Assembly: GCF_902506105.1 (NCBI RefSeq)
Contig: NZ_LR733304.1
Coordinates: 952,333 to 1,016,332, forward strand
DNA: 64,000 bases
Source: Aeromicrobium sp. 9AM
Lineage (GTDB): Bacteria > Actinomycetota > Actinomycetes > Propionibacteriales > Nocardioidaceae
Direction: 5' to 3'
Both the position numbers and the translations under genes were made by a program. Position 1 is the stretch's first letter; the number at the start of each line of letters is the position of its first letter. Below, one piece after another: positions 8,845-16,947 of the stretch. The notes below the pieces were generated by a model. That model was not told the DNA's origin, did not search any database, and saw nothing but the letters and a program-made list of their open reading frames with translations.

Positions 8845-8861
8845 GGTGCGCTCCTTGTGCG

Positions 8862-9641
8862 CTAGGTGCCGAGCGCCGTGTTGACGGCGTCCTGCATGGA
8901 GGGGGCTTCTGTTCTCTTCGGTCCGCCGCCACCGCCCGGGTGGTCAACGCTGCTCGAGCCCGGCGCCTGGCCGGCCTTGAGCTTGGGGTTGGCATCGACT
9001 GCCGTCTTGATGACCTCGCCGACCTTCGTGTCGAAGTCCGACGCGTTGGGGTCGAGGTCTGACAGCTTCGCCAGGAAGCTGCTGGAATCGAGGAGGGCTT
9101 CGGGGTCGCCCTGGTGCTTGCCGGCTGTCTTGAACACGGCGAGGTGGACCTGCGCGGTCCGCTCGCTGGTCTTGGACTGCTCGATCTGCTTGGCGAGCTC
9201 GGCGGGGTCGACGGGCTCGTCGTCCTTGACGAGGCCGATCGCCTTGCCGATGGACTGGGCGAGCTCGGCGCGGGCCTCGTCGGCGGCCTGCTGCTTGGCG
9301 GTGGTGCGGGTGGACGCGTTCTCCTTGCGGAGGTCGCCGATCATCTTGACCAGGGCGTCGCGGTCCTCGGGGAGCTTGTCGTCCGGGGCGGGCGGAGGGG
9401 CGGGCGGAGGCGTGGCCGGAGGGGTGGCTGCCGGCGGTGTGGCCGGGGGCGTCGACGGAGGAGTGGACGCAGGCGGCGTGGCAGGTGGGGTTGCGGGAGG
9501 AGTCGCCGGTGGGGTCGGCTCGACGCCTGCGGGCTCGGAGCCGCCGCCGATCATGAACCGGGGTCGGCCGTCGCGGGTGAAGTAGATGGGCTCCCGGTAG
9601 TTGCGGCCGGTGAGCGGGTGGGTCTGGCTGGTTGTGGACAT
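8862..9641 (-). CDS. Phage capsid scaffold protein with Pro-rich linker
   Basis: The start at 9641 has an AGGAGG site at 7 bases; an in-frame start 20 codons earlier is less supported. The 259-residue protein has an N-terminal segment (REPIYFTRDGRPRFM), a Thr/Pro repeat (PPATPPATPP) over residues 42-87, and a long charged helix of about residues 90-215 typical of scaffolds. The C-terminus (TEAPSMQDAVNTALG) may be the capsid-binding end. Scaffolds fill the procapsid and leave or are cleaved during maturation. Confidence 0.85.
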   Translation of the reverse strand: MSTTSQTHPLTGRNYREPIYFTRDGRPRFMIGGGSEPAGVEPTPPATPPATPPATPPASTPPSTPPATPPAATPPATPPPAPPPAPDDKLPEDRDALVKMIGDLRKENASTRTTAKQQAADEARAELAQSIGKAIGLVKDDEPVDPAELAKQIEQSKTSERTAQVHLAVFKTAGKHQGDPEALLDSSSFLAKLSDLDPNASDFDTKVGEVIKTAVDANPKLKAGQAPGSSSVDHPGGGGGPKRTEAPSMQDAVNTALGT

Positions 9642-9731
9642 GCTGAGCCTCCTGGACTCTTCGTGGGTGCGCGCCTGGCGCAGGGTGAAGCGCCCGTCCA
9701 CCTGGAACGGGTCGTGTGTGGGGCGGGTCAG

Positions 9732-10790
9732 CTACAGGGCGCCGAGGCGCTCACGCTGCGGCTGACGCTTCGCCGGCGTCTCGTCGACATGCTTACGGAT
9801 CCGGGCCTGCCAGTCCCGAACCTTCGCGTCCGCAGCCGCCTTCGCGTTGTCGTCCAACGCTGCAGCGGAGCGACGCTTCCACTGACGGACACCACGCTCG
9901 AGGCGGCGCAGCTCCTGCCGGGCCCGGTCGCCCTCAGGATCCGCCGTGTCCGTGGGGACCTCGGTGACACCCGGCTGATACAGGGCGATCGAGTGGCGGC
10001 AGTTCGGGTGGAACAGGCCCTCGTCCTCGGCCTCGTCCAACGTGGCCTCGACCTCGATGTCGTCGATCCGCGGCGCCCCGGTCAGGGATAGGATCTTGCC
10101 CTCCCACGGCTCGCAGAGCTCGCACTCCTGCGGGGCGTCGGACACGATGACCAGGTCCTCACCGGCTGCGACCATCTGATCGCGGTACGCCGACGTCACA
10201 GCCTTCGAGGTGGCGGTCCGGGTTGCCATCTCCGCGTACGACTCGAGGGCCCAGTTGCGGCCAGCCTGGTCGATGAACCCGCTGATGCCACGGTTCGCGA
10301 AAGCGTCGAGCGCCGACTGCGCAGCCTGCAACCTGGTCTGGGTGCCGAGCAGCACCTGCGGTGACGTTGACGCCACCACAGCCCGGTACGTGTCCAGCGT
10401 CTGCCGCAGGATGTGGGGGTGGGTGCCGACGGTGGCTCGGATCGTCTCGCCGACGAGCGCCTCCACTGCGGGCAGCGCGGGCGGTACGACCAGACCCTGG
10501 CGGATCAGCTCGGCGAGGTCGGCCATGGCCACCGCGGTGCCACGGTTCGCGGCCTTGCTCAACGTGAGCGCGAGCTCGGCGGCGACCTGACGTCCGGTCC
10601 TGTCCAACAGCCCGCGGGCCTGAGCCTGCAGCAGCTGCACCTGCAGGAGCTTCAGCTCGGCCCAGTCGGGGGCGTCCATGTCCTTCTTCAGGTAGCCCGC
10701 GATCAGGAGCAGCAGTCTGCGTTCGGCTTCCTGGTAGTGCGCCGCGACCCCTGCCGAGAGGTTCTCGGTGTACGAGGGTGAGACCGGCAT
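9732..10790 (-). CDS. Phage head morphogenesis protein (MuF-like minor capsid)
   Basis: This 352-residue protein follows the portal gene. The MuF-type part (residues about 185-275) has ATRTATSKAVTSAYRDQ, then ECELCEPWEGKI and HPNCRHSIALY, the Cys/His arrangement of phage minor head protein 2. The N-terminal half is helical. The C-terminal 70 residues are charged (WKRRSAAALDDNAKA). MuF proteins are injected or sit inside the head near the portal. Confidence 0.88.
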   Translation of the reverse strand: MPVSPSYTENLSAGVAAHYQEAERRLLLLIAGYLKKDMDAPDWAELKLLQVQLLQAQARGLLDRTGRQVAAELALTLSKAANRGTAVAMADLAELIRQGLVVPPALPAVEALVGETIRATVGTHPHILRQTLDTYRAVVASTSPQVLLGTQTRLQAAQSALDAFANRGISGFIDQAGRNWALESYAEMATRTATSKAVTSAYRDQMVAAGEDLVIVSDAPQECELCEPWEGKILSLTGAPRIDDIEVEATLDEAEDEGLFHPNCRHSIALYQPGVTEVPTDTADPEGDRARQELRRLERGVRQWKRRSAAALDDNAKAAADAKVRDWQARIRKHVDETPAKRQPQRERLGAL

Positions 10791-10799
10791 GGGTGAACG

Positions 10800-12374
10800 C
10801 TACTCCGGTGCTGGCGGCACGTCAGCCGGCTCGGCCTCCGGGTCGCCGGGCATCGGTGGGAGGTCCACGCTCATGCTGTTCTCCGCCACGATCAGCGCGA
10901 CCTCGTCGTCGATCTGCTTCGCGTCCCAGTCCGGGTGCTGCGCGGAGACGAGAGTCTTGGTCGACGCGGCCTGCGCGACCCGCAGCGCCTGGGCCGTACG
11001 CGCCAACGCTTCGGGGTCAGCCTGGACGGCGTCCGCGAACTCCATGTCGACCTGCTCGGGGTCGACGTCCTTGCTGAAGATGGCCTTGTCGACGGCCAAC
11101 AGCTTGCGCAGGATCCGCAGCTGGCGGGGCATCAGCAACCGGATCTTGCGATCGCGGGTCAGGTACGACCGGTTCTGCTCCGACACGACCTCGGTCGCGG
11201 TCTTCATCCCACCGCCGGCGTCCTCGCCGAACGTCTCGGCCGAGTAGCCGGCCGTACGCAGCGCGGCCTTGACCAGGCCGGTGACGGTGGCGGCGTGCTG
11301 CTCGACACGGATCTCGAACTGCACGTCTGTGATCGGGACCCCGTCACCCTCGGTCGATGGGGGCACGTTGAGCTTCTCGTAGACGTCCTGGTCGAGGTCG
11401 AAGAATGCGCCCTGCCCGCGGCCGGCGGACTGGAGCATGTAGCCGGGGACGATGATGCGGCCCTTGCCGAGCCGGACGTCACGCATCCATGACGAGTAGG
11501 CCTCGTCGATGGCGTCCATGATGCCTTCGATGCCGGCGAGGTCGGAGCGTCCGAGGTTCCGGCCGAGGGGGTCCTTGCGGAGGAGGCGCTGGGGGTACTG
11601 GTTGGGGAAGTACTCCACGGCCAGGCCGGGGGACTGGGTGGAGATCTTCGACTCGGCGTCGACGGCACCGGCGAGGGCCTGGGTGGAGGGGTGCTCCTCG
11701 AGCGGGTGCACGGTGCCGAGGTTGTCCTTGGTGCCCTTGAACAGCTGGTGGAAGATCACGCCCACGCCCTGGCTGTCGAGCTCGTGGTGCTCGAGGTGAC
11801 GCCAGACGACCTGGTCGTCGGCCTGCACCTCCCACCAGAACGTGACCTCGACGAGCTCCTTCCACCGGAACACGGGGTACGCGCCGTCGGCGTCGATGTT
11901 GGTGATGAACGCACCCTCGGGACGGTTCGCGTCCCAGGTGACGCGCTGGAACCCGCCACCGAGGGCGGCTGACAGCTCGGCCGACTCGGCCATGGTTGAC
12001 AGGATGCCGTTGTCGGCGAGGTCGTCGAGCAGGGTCTGTGTGCCAGCGTGGTCGGACTTGATCGACGGCGGCTCAGCGAACAGCAGGTCAGCGGACGCCT
12101 GGCAAATGTCGGACGCCAGCGGCACGTGGAGGAAGTCGCGGCGCTTCGTCAGGTCACCGAGGGGCCGGCCCCACCAGAAGCGGGCCACCGCACCGACGGC
12201 GCCGCCCCTGTATTGGGCGGGCTTGTCGATGCGGGTGGTGGACTGGACACGGGTGTAGACCCGCTGCAGTTCGCCGGGGTCGCCGGAGTACCAGGCGGAG
12301 TGCTCGGCGTACTTCGCTGCGACGTTGCCGAAGTCGGCCGGCGGCCACAGGGTGTTCGGGCGGGGGAGCGGCAT
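10800..12374 (-). CDS. Phage portal protein (SPP1 gp6-like)
   Basis: The 524-residue protein is of typical portal length. It has LPRPNTLWPPADF at the start, RFWWGRPLGD and VPLASDICQASADLLFAEPP near residue 85, and the family's C-terminal region with KTATEVVSEQNRSYLTRDRK. It forms the dodecameric DNA channel at one capsid vertex. The gene starts by overlapping the small gene upstream (TGATG). Confidence 0.92.
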   Translation of the reverse strand: MPLPRPNTLWPPADFGNVAAKYAEHSAWYSGDPGELQRVYTRVQSTTRIDKPAQYRGGAVGAVARFWWGRPLGDLTKRRDFLHVPLASDICQASADLLFAEPPSIKSDHAGTQTLLDDLADNGILSTMAESAELSAALGGGFQRVTWDANRPEGAFITNIDADGAYPVFRWKELVEVTFWWEVQADDQVVWRHLEHHELDSQGVGVIFHQLFKGTKDNLGTVHPLEEHPSTQALAGAVDAESKISTQSPGLAVEYFPNQYPQRLLRKDPLGRNLGRSDLAGIEGIMDAIDEAYSSWMRDVRLGKGRIIVPGYMLQSAGRGQGAFFDLDQDVYEKLNVPPSTEGDGVPITDVQFEIRVEQHAATVTGLVKAALRTAGYSAETFGEDAGGGMKTATEVVSEQNRSYLTRDRKIRLLMPRQLRILRKLLAVDKAIFSKDVDPEQVDMEFADAVQADPEALARTAQALRVAQAASTKTLVSAQHPDWDAKQIDDEVALIVAENSMSVDLPPMPGDPEAEPADVPPAPE

Positions 12375-12649
12375 CAGGGCACCTGGCCCTCGTCGAGGAC
12401 CTCGACCCGGAAGGGTGCGATGCCACCGAGCATGGTGAGCCAGATCTTCCCGCCGGCGGCGAGGTGCTCCAGCTCGCCGTCTTCGAGCTCGAGCATCATC
12501 GACAGCTCGGCGAGGTCGGCCTCACCGCGTTTGATGAGCGCCTCGACGGGTCGGATCTGATCGTTGGTCAGGTCGCCGTCGGGTGCGGCGACGATCTGCC
12601 GCACGGTGCCGGGCTGGACCAGGCTGTCGGGGATCATGGTGGGGCGCAT
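12374..12649 (-). CDS. Small phage protein between terminase and portal
   Basis: This 91-residue acidic protein overlaps both neighbours by TGATG, so it is surely translated with them. It has a helical core (RPVEALIKRGEADLAELSMMLELEDGELEHL written here in part) and no motif I recognise. Small genes at this spot occur in many actinophages with unknown role. Confidence 0.6.
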   Translation of the reverse strand: MRPTMIPDSLVQPGTVRQIVAAPDGDLTNDQIRPVEALIKRGEADLAELSMMLELEDGELEHLAAGGKIWLTMLGGIAPFRVEVLDEGQVP

Positions 12650-13953
12650 CAGGCTGCCTCCGTCCAGGGGGTCTCGTCGTCAGCGCCAGGCGCGGTCGGG
12701 GATGCGGTCAGGGTCGGGATGTCGTCACGCCACAGAGCGCGGGCCGAGTGGATCGCGTAGCGCCACCCGTCGACCTCGTGGTCGTTGACCTTGAGCGGGG
12801 CGTCCTCGCCCTTCTCGGTCTTCTTCGGGTCCCACGCGTACCCGGGGATCTGCTCGACCAGGTGCGGGCAGTTCTCGCCGACCACCATGAGCTGGTCGGT
12901 GGACAGCAGTGACGCGATGGTGCGGATGCCGGGGAGGACCCGGTTGGCTCCGTTCGCGACGTTGTTGATGCCGTCGGTGAACAGCTGGACTTTGAACGAT
13001 GCGGCCGCCGGGTCGACGAACACCCACTCGGGGTCACGCCACGAAGGTTGTGTCCGTTTCGCCAACCAGGTGCGCAGCGACAGCGACTGGGCGGCGTCGG
13101 TCTGCCCGGTCGGTGGGGCCCACTCGTCGATCGTCCAGAGCTTCTGCTTGGCGAGGCCGACGAGGAGGCCGCGGGTCGGGTTGGTGGTGCCGTAGTCGAC
13201 GCCGAGCGCGAGCACGCGTTCCATGTCGGGCAGGTCGGCGAGGGTGACGACGTGGAGCTCTGGGTCCCACATGTCGTAGATCGCGCCCTCGGCCTGGACC
13301 CACTCGCCGAGGATGAAGCGGCGGTACCAGAGACCGGTGAACTCGCGCTTGATCGACTCGACATAGGCGGCGGCGAGCGAGGGGTTGTCGTCGAGGGTGA
13401 AGTGGAACCGGCGCCAGTCGGGCAGCTGGCCCATCCGGTCGAGGAACTTCTTCTTCAGCCAGTGGGCCGGCGAGTCCGGGTTCGTGGTCCCGAAGAGCTG
13501 CGCGCCGGGAACGGACATGCGGCCGAGGAGCTGGGTGAAGAACTCCTCACCGATGACGGTGACCTCGTCGACGTACGCCAGCGCGACGGTCATGCCTCGG
13601 ATGACCTTCTCGGACTTCACGTCGTGGGCGCCGAGGACGTGGACGGTGCGGCCCAGGATGCGGACGGTCGGTGCGCCGTAGTTCCCAATCACCGCGAGTG
13701 AGGCCTGGCCGAACAGGCCGGTGTCCTGCATCGGGGAGATGACGTTGCGCCAGACGGCGTCGCGGGTGCGGCCGATCATGACGATCTCGCCACCGCGGGG
13801 GCACAGCAGCACGGCGATGAGGAACCGGATGATCGAGGCGATGGTCTTGCCGGAGCGGATCGACCCGTCCCAGATGTTGACGCGGCCCAACGATTCGCGG
13901 ATCGACTGGTCTTGCTTCGCCGACAGCGGCGAGACCAGGTCAGGCGTCGGCAT
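12649..13953 (-). CDS. Terminase large subunit
   Basis: The 434-residue ATPase and nuclease packages DNA into the head. The ATG at 13953 overlaps the small-subunit gene by 14 bases; codons farther upstream in this frame do not resemble terminase. Walker A is GSIRSGKT (residues about 24-31), Walker B ALAYVDEVT. The nuclease domain starts around GVDYGTTNP, with WVFVDPAAASFKVQL and a C-terminal DHEVDGWRYA. This is a terminase_6/ terminase_3-type layout. Confidence 0.94.
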   Translation of the reverse strand: MPTPDLVSPLSAKQDQSIRESLGRVNIWDGSIRSGKTIASIIRFLIAVLLCPRGGEIVMIGRTRDAVWRNVISPMQDTGLFGQASLAVIGNYGAPTVRILGRTVHVLGAHDVKSEKVIRGMTVALAYVDEVTVIGEEFFTQLLGRMSVPGAQLFGTTNPDSPAHWLKKKFLDRMGQLPDWRRFHFTLDDNPSLAAAYVESIKREFTGLWYRRFILGEWVQAEGAIYDMWDPELHVVTLADLPDMERVLALGVDYGTTNPTRGLLVGLAKQKLWTIDEWAPPTGQTDAAQSLSLRTWLAKRTQPSWRDPEWVFVDPAAASFKVQLFTDGINNVANGANRVLPGIRTIASLLSTDQLMVVGENCPHLVEQIPGYAWDPKKTEKGEDAPLKVNDHEVDGWRYAIHSARALWRDDIPTLTASPTAPGADDETPWTEAA

Positions 13954-14443
13954 CGGGGTCAGCGGGCTTGAAGCCGAACGCTGCGGCCAGGTCGGTGATG
14001 AGCGATCGCGCGGCCGCGGTGCCGCCGTCGTTGCGGGCGGCTTCGATGCGCAGCGACGCGTTGGCGGCCGAGGTGGACGCCTGCATGATCTTGAGCTTGT
14101 CGGCGAAGATCGGCTCGTCGAGCTCGGTGCTGTTGTAGGTGTTGTCCTTGCCGCCGAAGTTGAACGCGATGCACGGCTCCCACAACTGCCGGCGCAACCG
14201 TTGGGCGTCCTCGAGGTAGTCAAGCTCGAGCTGTGCACGCAGTGCGGCGGCGTCGGCCTTCTTCGCGGCAGTGGCGGCTTCGGTCTTGCTCCGGTCGAAC
14301 GTCAGGCCGGCAGCGTGGACGGTCTTGGTGACGGTCGCTGCCGCGCGGCCGGTCTCGCGGGCGATGTCGTTGCGGGACTTGCCTTCGCCGTGGAGTTTGA
14401 GGATCAGCGCGCGGTCGGTGTCGCTGATGGGTGGCAACGCCAT
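13940..14443 (-). CDS. Terminase small subunit
   Basis: This 167-residue protein has an N-terminal helix-turn-helix (residues about 8-45: ALILKLHGEGKSRNDIARE then TGRAAATVTKTV) that should bind the packaging site. A long helical oligomerisation region follows. A GAGGTG site precedes the ATG. It directly precedes the large subunit, as usual. Confidence 0.88.
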   Translation of the reverse strand: MALPPISDTDRALILKLHGEGKSRNDIARETGRAAATVTKTVHAAGLTFDRSKTEAATAAKKADAAALRAQLELDYLEDAQRLRRQLWEPCIAFNFGGKDNTYNSTELDEPIFADKLKIMQASTSAANASLRIEAARNDGGTAAARSLITDLAAAFGFKPADPDADA

Positions 14444-14616
14444 GGCGGGTCACCTCGCAGCGGGGAGGACGGCGCCTGGCCTGTCCTGGAATGACGAAAC
14501 CCCGGGCCGCCTGGGCTCCGGGGTCTGACTGTGGCTAGAGACACTTCTCCCGCCACGGCCTATGGTGAGGCACGATCACGCGGAATGCAAGTGACCGTGA
14601 CCGCGGCGGCGTGTCG
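14444..14616. other. Intergenic region upstream of the phage late genes
   Basis: This 173-base gap separates the early module from the packaging genes. It holds the hairpin at 14499-14524. A weak promoter-like pair for the minus strand is also present: TTGCAT at 14585-14590 and a CCATAG-like -10 box about 19 bases on. The packaging site would be expected near the small terminase gene, but I cannot identify it. Confidence 0.35.
14499..14524 (-). terminator. Candidate terminator at end of early module
   Basis: The arms ACCCCGG (14499-14505) and CCGGGGT (14518-14524) form a 7-bp GC-rich stem with a 12-base loop. On the minus strand it is followed by a short T run (TTTCG). It lies after the last early gene (stop at 14617) and before the terminase genes. 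Confidence 0.55.
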
Positions 14617-14769
14617 TCACTCGGCGAGCGGTGGCCTCCAGGTGACGTGCAGCGAACACACGGGAACGCCGACGCCGGGGTAGCGGGCGTACGCCAACGT
14701 CACGCCGTCAAGTGGACAGCCGGGGTAGGAGCATGGCGGGATCTCACCGATCCGATCCAGCTCGGGCAT
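14617..14769 (-). CDS. Small phage protein with Cys/His cluster
   Basis: This 50-residue protein starts at 14769, its ATG overlapping the previous stop (TGATG). It contains CSYPGC near residue 13 and CSLH near residue 38, a possible single zinc site. The frame extends upstream but without protein-like sequence. Function unknown. Confidence 0.55.
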   Translation of the reverse strand: MPELDRIGEIPPCSYPGCPLDGVTLAYARYPGVGVPVCSLHVTWRPPLAE

Positions 14770-15605
14770 CAGCTGGCCTCGCTCTCGTCCTCGTGGTTCT
14801 CCGCCCGGATGTGATCCGCGAGCAGCCCGATCGTCTCGGCCGGCCACGTGGATCCGCAGTCGACGCACATGCCTGACCGGTGCTCGAGCTTGATGCGCAG
14901 GCTCCCGCGGACCTCGCACACCGGGCACGTGTTGTCGGGCTTCCACGCCGGGGAGTCCCACCCGGTGAGGATCCTGGCGGCCGTCCACCACGACCGCAGG
15001 TCCAGCTCGAGCTCGTGCTGTGGGCAGCAGGCTCGTTCACGGTCGGCCCGCTTGCGGCCGCACTTCTCGGCTGACGGCAGCAGGGAGCCGAGCCGCTTCA
15101 CCGCGGCGGCGGTGTCGGGCAGAGTCTTGTCGTCGTACACGTCGACGAGGCCGAGGCGACGCAGCCAGGTGAACGCGCCTGTGTCGATGCGCTGGGCGGC
15201 GTCGATCGCGTCGAGCCTGGCCGATGGCTTCGACGCGAACGACCGCTGGCCGCCCTCGGTGGATCCGGATGCTTCGACCGCGGACCAGAGCTGCTCGAGC
15301 AGTGAGGGGCTGCTGGTGATGTGGCGTTGTTGGATCCAGGTCGTCGAGCCGTCGTCGTTGGCGTGGGCGATCGTGAAGGACTCGCGGCGGATGGTGGCGC
15401 TGGTCAGGTCGGTGACGCAGTCGAGGACGTCGACCATGATCGTGGTGTCGATCGCGACGGCGCCGGCGATCGTGACGGGGTCGTGGTGTCGGACGGGGTG
15501 GACGACGCGCAGCTGGCCGCGGCGGAGGCGTTCGTTGGTGACGCGGTTGCGGAGGTCGTCCTGGTTGACGAGGGGTCCGGTGCGGGTTGGGCGGGCGGTG
15601 GTCAT
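14769..15605 (-). CDS. Phage protein with C-terminal zinc ribbon
   Basis: The 278-residue product starts at 15605 with an AAGGAG site and overlaps the previous gene by ATGA. The middle has WIQQRHITSSPSLLEQLWSA and a helical region. Near residue 190 is ERACCPQHE, and the last 60 residues carry CPVC (about residue 230) and CVDCG (about residue 250), a four-Cys zinc ribbon. Similar proteins lie near the packaging genes of many actinophages. A DNA-binding role is plausible but unproven. Confidence 0.68.
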   Translation of the reverse strand: MTTARPTRTGPLVNQDDLRNRVTNERLRRGQLRVVHPVRHHDPVTIAGAVAIDTTIMVDVLDCVTDLTSATIRRESFTIAHANDDGSTTWIQQRHITSSPSLLEQLWSAVEASGSTEGGQRSFASKPSARLDAIDAAQRIDTGAFTWLRRLGLVDVYDDKTLPDTAAAVKRLGSLLPSAEKCGRKRADRERACCPQHELELDLRSWWTAARILTGWDSPAWKPDNTCPVCEVRGSLRIKLEHRSGMCVDCGSTWPAETIGLLADHIRAENHEDESEAS

Positions 15606-15829
15606 CGTGTTCTCCTTCGGGGTGGCAGGATCTTGGACCGGTCGATCCGGCCGCTGATGACGGGCTTGGGCAGGTTGCCGAGGTGCCAGTACTGGCCGCA
15701 CCGGTAGACGCTGAGGTGCTCGTCGTGGGGCATGCGTCGGCGGATCGCTTTGGCGTCCTGCTTGGTGAGGTAGCAGTGCTTCCCGCAGGTGGGGCAGAGG
15801 CCGACGTAGGACTTGTGGAACGAGGTCAT
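15602..15829 (-). CDS. Small phage zinc-ribbon protein
   Basis: This 75-residue protein has CPTCGKHCYLT near residue 13 and YRCGQYWHLG near residue 44, fitting a zinc-binding fold. The ATG at 15829 is preceded by GGAGG at 6 bases; an in-frame ATG four codons earlier would place that site inside the coding sequence. It overlaps both neighbours by 4 bases. Confidence 0.68.
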   Translation of the reverse strand: MTSFHKSYVGLCPTCGKHCYLTKQDAKAIRRRMPHDEHLSVYRCGQYWHLGNLPKPVISGRIDRSKILPPRRRTR

Positions 15830-15993
15830 GGTCGCCTCCACATGCCGGCCGCGATGAGTCTGCGCCTGGTCGACTGGGCCGGGGAGCGGAGGACCCGGGG
15901 TGGCAGGGCGGTGCCGGCTGGTGGGTCGATGCGGGTTTGGGTGAGGACGAAGTCCCAGGGCACGGTGGCACCGTCACGGAGCTGGTCGCTCAT
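15826..15993 (-). CDS. Small phage protein, 55 residues
   Basis: An ATG at 15993 overlaps the stop of the upstream gene, and the TGA at 15826-15828 overlaps the start of the next, both by ATGA. The 55-residue product begins MSDQLRDGATVPWDFVL and ends in a basic Arg-rich segment. No family is recognised. The double overlap is the main argument for a real gene. Confidence 0.6.
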   Translation of the reverse strand: MSDQLRDGATVPWDFVLTQTRIDPPAGTALPPRVLRSPAQSTRRRLIAAGMWRRP

Positions 15994-16670
15994 GACCGGG
16001 CCTCCGAGCTAGCGGTGGGCAGGAGGCCGCGAAGGGTGGCGACCGACAGGGTCACGTACTCGACACCCTGCGCTGTCGCTTCGGCGGCAGCCTCGGCCAT
16101 CATCTCGTCGGTGAACCCGTCGTGGCCGCGGCCGTCCTGTAGGCAGCCGTAGTCTTGGCGTTCGTCGTAGCGGAGGTTGCAGTCGAGGCACCGGACGTTG
16201 CCGAGAGCGCTCCGAACGTTCGCGGCCAGGTCGTCGGCGATCTCCGTGTCGACCAGTTTGCGCACGGCCTCCAGCGCAGTGCGGGCCTGCTCCTCCTGGT
16301 CGATCGCCCAGTTGGTCCGATCCTCCGCAGCCTCGGCCCTCGCGTTGGCTGCGGCCACGTCCCCGAACCCAGCAGCGGTGAGCTCGTAGGCGACGTGTGC
16401 CCTATGGCGGACGACCACGGGCACCTCTCGGCCATCCGTGACGGCCTTCACCGGGTCGCGCTCAGCGAGTCCTTCCTCGGGCCCGATCTCCGCGTCCATC
16501 GTCCAGCCGCAGTCGCAGATCAGGAAGTCGAGGCCGTCACTCCACGAGTACCCGTGGTCAGCGATCACCTCGGCCATGCGTGCCTCGTCGGTCGGGTGCT
16601 CCGCCCCCTCGTGCGCGTGGACGCCGTCACGACCGGTCGCGGTGTCGGGCTGGTCTGGGGTGTTGTTCAT
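15990..16670 (-). CDS. Phage protein with two Cys pairs
   Basis: The 226-residue protein starts at 16670 with AGGAGG immediately upstream. It contains CDCGW near residue 52, a long acidic helix over about residues 105-150, and CLDCNLRYDE near residue 172. The C-terminus (EYVTLSVATLRGLL) is beta-like. The paired Cys suggest one zinc site formed between distant segments. I recognise no family; it is the first gene after the TGGWCCA array. Confidence 0.6.
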   Translation of the reverse strand: MNNTPDQPDTATGRDGVHAHEGAEHPTDEARMAEVIADHGYSWSDGLDFLICDCGWTMDAEIGPEEGLAERDPVKAVTDGREVPVVVRHRAHVAYELTAAGFGDVAAANARAEAAEDRTNWAIDQEEQARTALEAVRKLVDTEIADDLAANVRSALGNVRCLDCNLRYDERQDYGCLQDGRGHDGFTDEMMAEAAAEATAQGVEYVTLSVATLRGLLPTASSEARS

Positions 16671-16754
16671 GCTTCCTCCTGGTGTGTTGGCGGGCCCGCC
16701 TTTTGAGGGGCGGGGGTGGTGGGCGGGAGCGGGAGCCACCCTCCCCCTAAAGGG

Positions 16755-16933
16755 GGACCAGAGTGGACCACTGGGATTGCAGGGAAAATCAGGGTGTCTT
16801 GATATGGTCCACGGGGTGGGGGTGGACCAACCGTCGGTATGTTGCATCGCCGCAGGTCAGAGGGTGGTCCACTGCGTGGTGGACCACTTTGGACCGGGGT
16901 GGGTGGTCCGGTCGTTGGACCAGGTGTGGACCA
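16755..16933. repeat. Array of ten TGGWCCA-type palindromes (iteron-like)
   Basis: Ten GGACC/GGTCC cores occur in 179 bases, at about 16755, 16764, 16805, 16823, 16865, 16880, 16890, 16904, 16916 and 16927. Most are the full palindromic heptamer TGGACCA or TGGTCCA; two end in G and the first has G at its start. Less than one core would be expected by chance at this base composition. The array fills the gap directly after the helicase stop at 16948. It resembles an iteron group and may be a replication origin or a regulator's binding array. Confidence 0.6.
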
Positions 16934-16947
16934 GGCTGCGCGGGTGC

